Positions 24,702-33,501 of a stretch of DNA of 59,271 nucleotides are shown piece by piece. The translations under genes were made by a program, and so were the position numbers. The stretch lies in assembly GCA_009377605.1 (NCBI GenBank), contig WHTT01000039.1, positions 1 to 59,271 on the forward strand, read 5' to 3'. The notes under the pieces are model-generated. The model was not told the DNA's origin. It saw only the letters and a list, made by a program, of their open reading frames with translations, and made no database searches. Each line of letters starts with the position of its first letter. Within the stretch, counting starts at the first letter, position 1. This stretch comes from Luteitalea sp. (GTDB lineage: Bacteria > Acidobacteriota > Vicinamibacteria > Vicinamibacterales > Vicinamibacteraceae).

Positions 24702-27134
24702 CTACTCTGCGCGAAGCGCCACCACGGGATCGACCCGCGCCGCGCGCTGTGCCGGCCAGAAACAGGCGAGCAAGCCAACGATCAGCAAGAGAGCGGCCAC
24801 GGCGACAAACGACAGCACATCGAATGGCGAAACGCCCCAGAGTTGGCTGGCCAGCAGGCGAGCGGCGGCGAGCGCGCCGAGGCACCCGAGCAGGAGGCCC
24901 GCCAGGATGAGGCGCAGGCCCATGCCCATCACCAGGCCCACGACGTCGCGCTGGCGGGCACCGAGCGCAACGCGCACGCCGATCTCCTGCGTCCGGCGTG
25001 TGACCACATAGGTGAGAACGCCGTAGATGCCTACGGACGCGAGCAGCAGTCCGAGGCTTGCAAAGATCGCGAACAGCACGAAGGTGAACCGTGGCCCGGC
25101 AAGGGAGTACTCGAACATCGCCATGTCCACGGTTCGTGCCTCGGTCACCGGCTGATCCTTGTCGACCGCGTACACCCGGCTTCGCACGCTGCGCTGGAGC
25201 TGCATTGGCGGGAGATCCGCCTGAACGATCAAATACGAGCGCATCGCGCTGAGGGTGAACGGCACGTACACTTCCGGCCAGACTTCGCTTTGGCTACCGA
25301 CACCGGTGTTGCGGACGTTCTTCACGACGCCGATGATCTCGACGCCATCGTCGGCAGCGCTTACGGCTGGCTCGCTCAGATAGAGCAGTCGTACGATCCG
25401 CCCGAGGGGTGACTGGTTTGTAAAGTATCGCGCGACGAACGCTTCGTTCACCACGCCCACGCGCCGCGCCGCCGTGACATCCCGCTCATCGAAGAGCCGG
25501 CCGCTGAGCGGCACGACGGCGGCGATGCGGAAATAAGCAGGGCTGGCTTCCTGCACGGCCACGCCGCGTGGATCAGCGGACTGTCCTGGAATCTCGATGC
25601 GCGATCCCCAACCGGCATAGAGCGGAATAGAGCTGTTGACCGCGACCTCCCTGACGCCCGGAAGAGCGCGCACCTGGTCCAGAAGCGCAGTGAAGAAGCG
25701 CGTGCGATCGGCGGTCGTCGGATAGCGCTCTTCCGGCAGCGGGACGCGCATCGTGAGGATCTGGTCCGGCTCGAAGGTCAGCTCCACCTGCTGCAGGCTC
25801 AGCATCGTCCGCATCATGAGGCTCGCACCAACCAGCAGGATGACCGCCAGCGCGACCTCCGCGATAACGAGCGCGTTCCGGAGCCAGACGTGCCGCGCGC
25901 CGCCCGCGAGGCCGCGTCCCGTCTCTCTCAGCGCGCTCGTCACGCTCGTCCGCGCCGCTTGCAGGGCTGGCACCAATCCAAACGCGACAGCGCTCAGCGT
26001 CGACACACCCAAGGCGAACGAGAGGACCGGGAGATTGATGACCAGCTCCGACTCATCCGGCACGAGATTGTCAGGTAGCAAGGCGGTTACGGCGTTGAGG
26101 CCGGCATAGGCGAGCAGGATGCCGGCGACGCCGCCCAGTATCGCCAGCACGAGGCTCTCCGTCAGTAGTTGCCGCGCGATTCGTCGGCCGCCCGCACCGA
26201 GCGAGGTGCGGACGGCCATCTCCCGTTCACGCACGCTGGCGCGCGCCAACAGAAGGTTCGACACGTTGGCGCAGGCAATCAGCAGGAGCAGACCAACGGC
26301 CCCCAAGAGCGCAAAGAGCGATTCACGCAGCCCGCTGGCAAACGCTTCCTCGAACGTGGAGACTTGGATTCGAGGATTTTCAGGGAAGCGGTCAGGGTCG
26401 CGGCGACGGAGATCCTCGATGATGGGGCGAACGTCCGCTTGGACACGCTCCCGCGTGACACCCGGCTTCAGCCGCCCCATGAGATGTACGCTACCGACGC
26501 CGTCAATCGTTTGGCCCCGACGAAAGAGCTCGGGCAGATAGACGTCCGCTCCACGCCACATGAACCTGGGGGGCATCACGCCGACCACTGTCCGAACCCG
26601 GCCGTTCAGGCGCAATTGGCGGCCGATCACGTCCTGCCGTCCGCCGTAGCGGCGCTGCCAGAACTTGTAGCCGAGCACCGCGATCGGTTCTGCTCCGGGC
26701 CGGCCATCCTCCGCCGTGCTGCCACGGCCCAGGAGGGGCGGAACGCCCATGACGTCGAACGTGTTCTGCGTGACGTAGTTCCCGCGCAGTCGCTCCGGTT
26801 CGCCGGTGCCGACCATCAGCACGTCGCTAATGGTCGACGCAATCGTGTCGCTGAAGACACGGTTGCGCTCGGCGATCTCCACGAACTCGTCGATGAGGTA
26901 ATACGACGTGCTCCCCCCGCCGGGGGTGGCGGAAGAGACGCTTACGAGCGTGTCGGGATCCCGGTACGGAAATGGCTCCAGGACGATGGCGTGGACTGCG
27001 CTGAAGATGATGGTGGTCGCGCCGATGCCAAGGGCGAGCGAGGCGATGGCGACCACCGAGAAGCTCCGTTGTCGCCAGAGCGCACGGGCGCCGTAACGCA
27101 GGTCTTGCGCGAGCGTTTCCAGCCAGGTGAGCAT
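24702..27134 (-). CDS. ADOP-type ABC transporter permease (duplicated MacB/FtsX permease)
   Basis: The 810-residue protein has two MacB-type periplasmic core domains and two FtsX permease domains in one chain. It opens with LETLAQDLRYGARALWRQRSFSVVAIASLALGIGATT, the hallmark of acidobacterial duplicated orphan permeases, and ends in the second FtsX domain (LGLLLASVGIYGVLTYVVTRRTQEIGVRVALGA). ADOP proteins lack an adjacent ATPase gene, as here. They are linked by homology to export or mechanotransmission across the envelope, but the substrate is unknown. ATG at 27134 is chosen because homology starts there; upstream in-frame codons are antisense to the biotin carboxylase. Confidence 0.93.
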   Translation of the reverse strand: MLTWLETLAQDLRYGARALWRQRSFSVVAIASLALGIGATTIIFSAVHAIVLEPFPYRDPDTLVSVSSATPGGGSTSYYLIDEFVEIAERNRVFSDTIASTISDVLMVGTGEPERLRGNYVTQNTFDVMGVPPLLGRGSTAEDGRPGAEPIAVLGYKFWQRRYGGRQDVIGRQLRLNGRVRTVVGVMPPRFMWRGADVYLPELFRRGQTIDGVGSVHLMGRLKPGVTRERVQADVRPIIEDLRRRDPDRFPENPRIQVSTFEEAFASGLRESLFALLGAVGLLLLIACANVSNLLLARASVREREMAVRTSLGAGGRRIARQLLTESLVLAILGGVAGILLAYAGLNAVTALLPDNLVPDESELVINLPVLSFALGVSTLSAVAFGLVPALQAARTSVTSALRETGRGLAGGARHVWLRNALVIAEVALAVILLVGASLMMRTMLSLQQVELTFEPDQILTMRVPLPEERYPTTADRTRFFTALLDQVRALPGVREVAVNSSIPLYAGWGSRIEIPGQSADPRGVAVQEASPAYFRIAAVVPLSGRLFDERDVTAARRVGVVNEAFVARYFTNQSPLGRIVRLLYLSEPAVSAADDGVEIIGVVKNVRNTGVGSQSEVWPEVYVPFTLSAMRSYLIVQADLPPMQLQRSVRSRVYAVDKDQPVTEARTVDMAMFEYSLAGPRFTFVLFAIFASLGLLLASVGIYGVLTYVVTRRTQEIGVRVALGARQRDVVGLVMGMGLRLILAGLLLGCLGALAAARLLASQLWGVSPFDVLSFVAVAALLLIVGLLACFWPAQRAARVDPVVALRAE

Positions 27135-27191
27135 GTGGCTCTTTTCCTGAGAAGGGTGCCGAGACACGCTAGAATACACTGTTCGACGCTT

Positions 27192-27216
27192 GGCAGGCCT
27201 CGAGGCCTGCTCTACG
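27192..27216 (-). repeat. REP-like palindrome with GTAG foot
   Basis: GCAGGCCTCGAGGCCTGC (27193-27210) is a perfect 18-bp palindrome, followed after a T by CTACG. On the minus strand this reads GTAG, one base, then the hairpin. Nearly the same element occurs inside the E2 gene at 52547-52571 (two differences over 25 nt). It sits in the divergent gap between the ADOP permease and biotin carboxylase genes. Confidence 0.65.
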
Positions 27217-27287
27217 AGCGTTACCGGCGGCGGCACGTGGCGCTTCCGCCCCATCCCGGGCGGTCCATTCCCCCGAGTCGATTCGAC

Positions 27288-28808
27288 GTGCGCAAGATTC
27301 TCGTTGCAAATCGTGGAGAGATTGCCATTCGCGTGATGCGTGCGTGCCGGGATCTCGGCATTCGGAGCGTCGCAGTCTTCTCCGACTGCGACCGCGCAGC
27401 GCTTCACGTGCGGTTTGCAGACGAGGCGTACTACCTGGGTCCGAGCCCGCCCGCCGAGAGCTACCTTTGCATCGACCGCCTGGTGGAGCTGGCGCGGCGT
27501 GCGGAGGCAGACGCGGTGCACCCAGGCTACGGCTTCCTGGCGGAGAACCCGGCGTTCGCCGAGACATGTCGGCAGGCGGGCCTGACGTTCGTCGGACCAT
27601 CGACCGACGCCATTGCCCGCATGGGCAGCAAGACCGCCGCCCGTGAGATCGCGCAGTCAGCCGGTGTTCCGGTCGTGCCCGGGACGGACGGACCGGTAAG
27701 TCCTCAGCTCTCCGATGCGGAGGTCGCATGCCTTGCGAACGAGGTCGGCTACCCGTTGCTCGTCAAGGCAATTGCGGGCGGTGGTGGCAAGGGGATGCGC
27801 TTGGTGCGAACAGCGGACGAGCTGCCGGGCGCGATACGACTCGCGCGCTCCGAGGCAGGCTCGGCGTTCGGCGATACGGCTGTGTACTTCGAGCGACAGC
27901 TCGAACGGGCTCGGCACGTCGAGATTCAGCTCCTCGGCGACGGGCAGGGCACCATCGTGCCGTTCGTGGAGCGCGAATGCTCCGTACAACGGCGCCACCA
28001 GAAAGTCATCGAGGAATCACCGTCGCTCGCCGTGACGCGCGCGCTCCGTGCCCGAATGGCGGAGGCCGCCGTTGCTGTGGCTCGCGCTGTCGCGTATACG
28101 AACGCCGGCACGATAGAGTTCCTGCTCGATCGAGACGGCCAGTTCTATTTCTTGGAGATGAACACACGCCTCCAAGTCGAGCACCCAATCACGGAAGCCG
28201 TCACCGGCATCGACCTCGTGGCGTGGCAGATTCTGATCGCGCAGGGCCATCGTGTGACGCTCAAAACGGCACAGACCCTCAGACCAAACGGCCACGCCAT
28301 CGAATGCCGCATTTACGCCGAGGACCCGGATGTCGGCTTCTTGCCATCACCCGGGCAGATCGTGGCGCTTTCGCCGCCCGGGGGGCCAGGCATTCGTGAC
28401 GACTCCGGCGTGCAAAGTGGCTCTGAGGTCCCGGTGTTCTACGACTCTCTGTTGTCGAAGCTGGTCGTGTGGGGAGAGGATCGGCCGCAAGCGGTCCAAC
28501 GCATGCTGGGGGCGCTTGGCGAGTATGACGTTCGAGGGATCAAGACCACCATTCCGTTCTTTCGATGGATGCTGCGCACACCCGAGTTTCAACGCGGCAT
28601 CTTCGACACGACGACACTCGATGCGATTCTTGCGGGTCGGCGCGGCGACTCCTTCGAAGAGATCTCGGCAGAGGGTGAGGAGACCGCCGTGGTGGCTGCA
28701 GCACTGCAGTCCTTCCTCGATGCATCGGCCGTCCTGCCGGAGGGCGGCCGCTCATCGATGGCCGTCAGTAACTGGAAGTCCACCGGCCGGCGGGAGGGGT
28801 CGCGATAA
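27288..28808 (+). CDS. biotin carboxylase subunit of acyl-CoA carboxylase
   Basis: The 506-residue ATP-grasp enzyme carboxylates biotin using bicarbonate and ATP. It opens VRKILVANRGEIAIRVMRACRDLGI and has HPGYGFLAENPAFA, the ATP loop AIAGGGGKGMRL, the active-site run ECSVQRRHQKVIEESPS and EMNTRLQVEHPITE. The roughly 50 residues after the core (RGDSFEEISAEGEE onward) are a non-conserved tail. GTG at 27288 is the family start. The carrier protein gene follows, and the carboxyltransferase gene is the nearest same-strand gene upstream. Confidence 0.94.
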   Translation: MRKILVANRGEIAIRVMRACRDLGIRSVAVFSDCDRAALHVRFADEAYYLGPSPPAESYLCIDRLVELARRAEADAVHPGYGFLAENPAFAETCRQAGLTFVGPSTDAIARMGSKTAAREIAQSAGVPVVPGTDGPVSPQLSDAEVACLANEVGYPLLVKAIAGGGGKGMRLVRTADELPGAIRLARSEAGSAFGDTAVYFERQLERARHVEIQLLGDGQGTIVPFVERECSVQRRHQKVIEESPSLAVTRALRARMAEAAVAVARAVAYTNAGTIEFLLDRDGQFYFLEMNTRLQVEHPITEAVTGIDLVAWQILIAQGHRVTLKTAQTLRPNGHAIECRIYAEDPDVGFLPSPGQIVALSPPGGPGIRDDSGVQSGSEVPVFYDSLLSKLVVWGEDRPQAVQRMLGALGEYDVRGIKTTIPFFRWMLRTPEFQRGIFDTTTLDAILAGRRGDSFEEISAEGEETAVVAAALQSFLDASAVLPEGGRSSMAVSNWKSTGRREGSR

Positions 28809-28850
28809 CGGCGGTGCCAGGTGCGGTACCGATCCTCCTGAGGAGCCGGG

Positions 28851-29360
28851 TTGACCTTTGAGATCGAGGTGAACGGTCGCGTGCGCACGGTGGCGGTGGA
28901 ACGCCTCGCCAGCCCGCCGGATCACTATCGCGTGACCGTCGACGGCCTGCCTGCGGTCGTGGGCGCAGTGCGGCTCGACGGGGCCACGTTGTCGCTGTTG
29001 TGGCCGGACGGCGGGAGCCGTGAAGTGCGGTTTGGACCACGTGATGCCCGCGGCATCGTCCGCGCGCACCTGCGCGATGAAAGCGTGGATCTCGTCGTGA
29101 ACGGTCGGCGGTTACGACGGGGTGGCCTCGCAGTGGGCGAAAGCGGTATCGTGCAGATTGCGGCGCCGATGCCCGGCAAGGTACTGCACGTGTATGCGAC
29201 GGTCGGTGAGGAGGTGGCGGCGCGGCAGCCGCTGGTCGTGGTCGAAGCAATGAAAATGGAGAACGAGCTGTCGGCGCCGAGAGCGGGCCGGGTCAAGGCT
29301 GTGGTGGTCGTTGAAGGGCAATCGGTCGAGGCTGGACGGGTGCTCGTCGAGATGGAGTAG
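28851..29360 (+). CDS. biotin carboxyl carrier protein (biotin/lipoyl domain)
   Basis: The 169-residue protein has a C-terminal biotinyl domain (about 97-169; PMPGKVLHVYATVGEEVAARQPLVVVEAMKMENEL) with the biotinylated K135 in EAMKMENE. The N-terminal 90 residues form a beta-rich BT-like domain that probably joins the carboxylase and transferase subunits. The start is a TTG backed by GAGGAG 5 nt upstream; no ATG or GTG is better placed. It follows the biotin carboxylase by 42 bp and leads into tamB by 10 bp. Confidence 0.9.
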   Translation: MTFEIEVNGRVRTVAVERLASPPDHYRVTVDGLPAVVGAVRLDGATLSLLWPDGGSREVRFGPRDARGIVRAHLRDESVDLVVNGRRLRRGGLAVGESGIVQIAAPMPGKVLHVYATVGEEVAARQPLVVVEAMKMENELSAPRAGRVKAVVVVEGQSVEAGRVLVEME

Positions 29361-29370
29361 AGGCGAACCT

Positions 29371-32300
29371 ATGCACGAGCATGTCCCGCCGTCGGTCCAG
29401 CGTCAAATCCGCCTTCGCGCTTCGCGCTACAGTGGACGAATCTGGCGTGTGATCCGCCCGCTGCTCCTCCTGACCGTCGCGCTCCTGGCCGCCGCAAGTG
29501 TCTCACTCGTCACGGTTGATCTTGGGCCATCTCTCCGGGCCCGCGCCGAGCGCGCGGCATCGCGGGGCATTCAGCGGCCGATACACATCGGTCGACTCTC
29601 GATTCGGCTCCTGACCGGCCGCTTCCAGCTCGACGACGTGGTCATCGACGGATTGACATCGCAGTCGCGTCCGTTCCTTGTCGCGAAGCGTATCGAGGTC
29701 GGTCTGCCCTGGTGGACGCTGTTTCGCCGAGAGCTCGTGCTCGACACGATTGAGATGCGTGGCTGGCGCATGCTGGTCGAGACATTTCCTGGCGGCCGCC
29801 ACAGCGTCCCGAAGTTCCCCTCGTCCAGGCCCTCAGAGTCGGGTCGGAGCGGCTCGCGCGGGTTCGTGACGACGCTGCGTCTCATGCGGGCAAGCGACGG
29901 CCATTTCACCTACTTGGATCATGGTCTGCCCTGGAGCACGGAGGCGGCCAACCTCGAGATTGTCGTCAGCAAGTCGGACAAGTACCGCGGGGAGGCGACG
30001 TTCCATGATGGGCGCGTGCGGATACAGGACTTCGTGCCGATGTCGGCAGCGATGCGCACCAGGTTCACGATCGAGGGCGGTCTCGTCCACTTCGACCAGA
30101 TCGATCTCGACACCGACGGCGCACGTTCACAGCTGGTCGGGAGCGTCAACCTTGGACGATGGCCGGAGCAGTTCTATCGTGTCGAATCGCGGCTCGACTT
30201 TGCGCGGCAGCGCGAGCTGTTCTTCGCCGACCAGCGCTTCCGCGTGAGCGGCAGCGGCGACTTCGCAGGGACGTTTCGGGTCTTCAAGGGAGGACACGAG
30301 CTGAAGGGGCGCTTTGCCAGCAGCGAGGCCCGCCTGAACGCCTACCACTTTGGCAATCTCGACGGGGCGCTCACCTGGACGCCTGACCGCTTTCAGGTGA
30401 CGAATGTATCGTCAGCGGTTCTGGGCGGACGAGCGCGGTTCGATTACGTGATTCGCAGGCAGGCCGACGGACCGCGATCGACACGTTTCGAGGCCGCCTA
30501 TCGAGATATCGATCTTGCGGAGTACACGGATCTCGTCGAGCTGCACGGGCTCCGCCTGGCGGGTCGTGCAAGCGGGGAGAACGTGCTCGAGTACCCATTG
30601 GGGCGGTTCAGCGAGCGTCGCGGAGGCGGCCGAATTCAGGTCGTGCCGCCGGAGGGGGTCTTGGTGCAGGGGCGTGCCCTGGCTTCGCGCGTGGCGTCCG
30701 AGCGGTCGCGCCCGTCCGCCGGACGTCGAAGTCGGGCCGACGCGCCGTTGGAGCAGGTCGCGTTGGCTGGTGCGCTCGCGTATCGGTATGACCCTGAGTG
30801 GGTGAGCTTCGAGCGGGGCGAGCTTGCCACGCCAGATACCTACGTCACCTTTGCCGGCCGTACGGCGTGGGGTGCCAAATCGACGATTCCGTTTCACGTG
30901 ACGAGCGGTGATTGGCAGGAGAGCGATCGCTTGCTCGCGGGCATCATGACGGCTGCGGGCCGGCCGACGCAGGCCATCGAGATTGGCGGGCGCGGCCAGT
31001 TCGACGGCGTGCTCACCGGCGCCATCGGGCAACCGCGCATCGAAGGCCGGTTCGCAGCTTCCGGCATGCGAGCGTGGGATGTGTTGTGGGGACAGGCGAC
31101 CGGGGACGTGATCGTAGACGAAGGCTATGCCACGGTGAAGCGCGGCCGTGTCCGGAACAACCGTTCGACGATCGATGTCGACGGCCGTTTCGCGCTCGGC
31201 TCCCGGCCGGTGAATGGCGGCGATGAGATCAACGCTCGTTTGCGCATCGATCAACGCCCAATCGCCGATCTCCGCCACGCGTTTGGTGTCGACGACTATT
31301 CGCTCGACGGCCACCTTTCCGGTGATCTGCATCTCTACGGTCGCTACGGGGCGCCGTTCGGCGACGGTCGCATCGAGATCGAGCGCGGCGCTGCCTGGCG
31401 TGAGCCGTTCGACGTCGCCTCTGCAAACCTGCGGTTCGAGGGCAAGGGCGTGCGCCTCGACGCTGTGACGCTGCAGAAGTCGACAGGTCGGATGACCGGC
31501 GCCGCTTATGTCGGGTGGAACGGCACGTACTCGTTCAGCGCAGACGGAAGACAGCTTCCTATCGAAGGTCTCACGCGGCTGCAGATGCCGCGAGTGTCGC
31601 TCACGGGTCAGCTCCGGTTCACAGCATCCGGCAGCGGCACATTCGCATCGCCGCGTTATCTCGTGCGTGGCAGCGTCGACGATCTGTACGTGGGCGATGA
31701 GGCGGTGGGCCAGGTGCGCGGCCAGTTCTCGGTCGATGATGAGACCCTTTCGATCACGCAGCTCGAGGTGGCCTCCACGCGCCTTGCGCTGTCTGGCACG
31801 GGCCGCATTGCGCTGACCGATCGCGCCGACGCTGACCTGTCGTTCCGCTTCAACGACACGTCCGTCGAACCATACGCACGGCTGTTGTTCCCGAGCCTGT
31901 CGCGTGATGCTCACGCGGTGGCGAGCGGCACCATCCGGCTCGTCGGTGCGCTCGCGCATCTCCCCGACCTGCGTGGCGAAGCGCGCATCGAGCGCTTCAA
32001 TCTCGACGTGCTCGACTATCGCATCCGGAACGACGGCCTGCTGCGCTTCTCTCTCGGCCAGCAGGAGGTGAAGGTGGATCGGTTGCGCTTGGTGGGCGAG
32101 GGCACAGCGATCGAGGTTGCCGGCGAGGTCGGTCTCGACGGGCGGCGGCTGAGCCTGGGCCTGCTCGGCGATGCGAATCTGAGCATCTTGCCGGGCTTCG
32201 TGCGCAATGTGCGCAGCTCCGGCGCCGCAGAGGTGCAGGCCACCATTCGCGGCTCGCTCCATCGTCCCGAGATCGTCGGAGGCGCCATTCTGGCCGACGC

Positions 32301-33501
32301 GCGGGTTCGCCACTTCGCGCTGCCGCACAGCGTGGAGCAGCTCAACGGCCGTGTGGCGTTCGATAGCTCCGGGGTGCGCGTCGACAGCCTGACAGGACGG
32401 ATTGGCGGCGGAACCGTGCGCTTCGACGGGCACATTGGCGTCGAGCATTTCGCGTTGGCCGAGTACGGCCTGACAGCCTCGGGGACCAATATGCGCGTCC
32501 GGTTTCCCTCGAGCTTCCGCTCGACGGTCGATGCAGAGCTCGCGCTGCGAGGGGCCGCGAGCGCGCCCACCCTGTCTGGCCGTGTCAGGGTGCGCGATGC
32601 GGTGTTCGTGCAGGGACTGGACACGGCCGGCTCGGGCCTGTTCGGCCTCACCGCCGTTGGGCCACCACAGCCGCCGCCGACAACGACGACGACGTCAAGT
32701 CCCGAGAAGGGCATTCCGCTCCAGCTCGACGTGCGCGTCGAAGCGCCGGGCACCATTCGTGTCGACGACCGCGACATGCGTCTCACGGCAAACACGGACC
32801 TCACACTGCGCGGCACCTACGACGAGCCGCAGCTCTTCGGTCACGGCGAAATCGTGCGCGGGGAGATCTTCGCCGAGGGCAAGCGGTACGAGGTGACGCG
32901 TGGCGTGGTGAACTTCTCGAACCCGACCAGGATCGAGCCGTTCTTCGACGTGGAGGCGGAGACGCGCGCTCAAGTCCCCGGCCAGGTCTATCGCGTCACG
33001 TTACGGGCGTCCGGAACACCTGATCGGTTCGTCTTCGATCTGAGCTCGGATCCACCGCTCGCCGAGGTCGACATCCTGGGGCTGCTGTTCGGCGAGACCG
33101 CTGACCCGCAGGACGCGGAGCTGCGCGCCCTGCGCGAGCCCAACCAGGCCGAGCGCGATCTCATCGCGACGCGGGCGCTCCGGATGCTCGCCAACCCGGT
33201 CTCATCAGAGGTGGGACGGGCCGCCGAGATCGCGCTCGGCGTCGATACGGTGCAGATCACGCCGGCGCTCGGTGATATCTCAGCCGAGACCGCTGCACGT
33301 CTCGACCCGGGCGCGCGTCTCACGATTGGCAAGCGCTTCTCGGATCGCGTGTACCTGACCTACGGACGCTTGCTGACCTCCTCGCGTCGCGATCAGCTCA
33401 TCCTGCTCGAGTACAACCACAGCGACCGGCTGTCGTGGGTCCTTTCGCAGAACGAAGACGAGACGTACGCGCTCGATGTCCGCGTAAGGCATGTGTTTTG
33501 A
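29371..33501 (+). CDS. TamB-like translocation and assembly module protein (DUF490)
   Basis: The 1376-residue protein has a short cytoplasmic start, one membrane helix (about 28-48) and then a very long run of repeated beta-strand segments typical of AsmA/TamB bridge proteins. The C-terminal DUF490 domain (about 1130-1376) contains PLQLDVRVEAPGTIRVDDRDMRLTANTDLTLRGT and VRGEIFAEGKRYEVTRGVVNFSNPTRIEPFFDVEAETR, ending in Phe. TamB-type proteins span the periplasm, help insert outer-membrane proteins and probably carry phospholipid outward. The next gene encodes the BamA/TamA-type partner and overlaps by 11 bp. Confidence 0.92.
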   Translation: MHEHVPPSVQRQIRLRASRYSGRIWRVIRPLLLLTVALLAAASVSLVTVDLGPSLRARAERAASRGIQRPIHIGRLSIRLLTGRFQLDDVVIDGLTSQSRPFLVAKRIEVGLPWWTLFRRELVLDTIEMRGWRMLVETFPGGRHSVPKFPSSRPSESGRSGSRGFVTTLRLMRASDGHFTYLDHGLPWSTEAANLEIVVSKSDKYRGEATFHDGRVRIQDFVPMSAAMRTRFTIEGGLVHFDQIDLDTDGARSQLVGSVNLGRWPEQFYRVESRLDFARQRELFFADQRFRVSGSGDFAGTFRVFKGGHELKGRFASSEARLNAYHFGNLDGALTWTPDRFQVTNVSSAVLGGRARFDYVIRRQADGPRSTRFEAAYRDIDLAEYTDLVELHGLRLAGRASGENVLEYPLGRFSERRGGGRIQVVPPEGVLVQGRALASRVASERSRPSAGRRSRADAPLEQVALAGALAYRYDPEWVSFERGELATPDTYVTFAGRTAWGAKSTIPFHVTSGDWQESDRLLAGIMTAAGRPTQAIEIGGRGQFDGVLTGAIGQPRIEGRFAASGMRAWDVLWGQATGDVIVDEGYATVKRGRVRNNRSTIDVDGRFALGSRPVNGGDEINARLRIDQRPIADLRHAFGVDDYSLDGHLSGDLHLYGRYGAPFGDGRIEIERGAAWREPFDVASANLRFEGKGVRLDAVTLQKSTGRMTGAAYVGWNGTYSFSADGRQLPIEGLTRLQMPRVSLTGQLRFTASGSGTFASPRYLVRGSVDDLYVGDEAVGQVRGQFSVDDETLSITQLEVASTRLALSGTGRIALTDRADADLSFRFNDTSVEPYARLLFPSLSRDAHAVASGTIRLVGALAHLPDLRGEARIERFNLDVLDYRIRNDGLLRFSLGQQEVKVDRLRLVGEGTAIEVAGEVGLDGRRLSLGLLGDANLSILPGFVRNVRSSGAAEVQATIRGSLHRPEIVGGAILADARVRHFALPHSVEQLNGRVAFDSSGVRVDSLTGRIGGGTVRFDGHIGVEHFALAEYGLTASGTNMRVRFPSSFRSTVDAELALRGAASAPTLSGRVRVRDAVFVQGLDTAGSGLFGLTAVGPPQPPPTTTTTSSPEKGIPLQLDVRVEAPGTIRVDDRDMRLTANTDLTLRGTYDEPQLFGHGEIVRGEIFAEGKRYEVTRGVVNFSNPTRIEPFFDVEAETRAQVPGQVYRVTLRASGTPDRFVFDLSSDPPLAEVDILGLLFGETADPQDAELRALREPNQAERDLIATRALRMLANPVSSEVGRAAEIALGVDTVQITPALGDISAETAARLDPGARLTIGKRFSDRVYLTYGRLLTSSRRDQLILLEYNHSDRLSWVLSQNEDETYALDVRVRHVF

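Noticed and set aside
26169-27287. Long in-frame N-terminal extension of the biotin carboxylase
   Set aside because: It is antisense to the ADOP permease and homology to biotin carboxylases begins exactly at the GTG at 27288.
30412-32448. 678-codon open frame antisense to the TamB gene
   Set aside because: Its composition is His/Arg/Ala-rich as expected for antisense GC-rich DNA; the plus strand has a continuous DUF490 protein.
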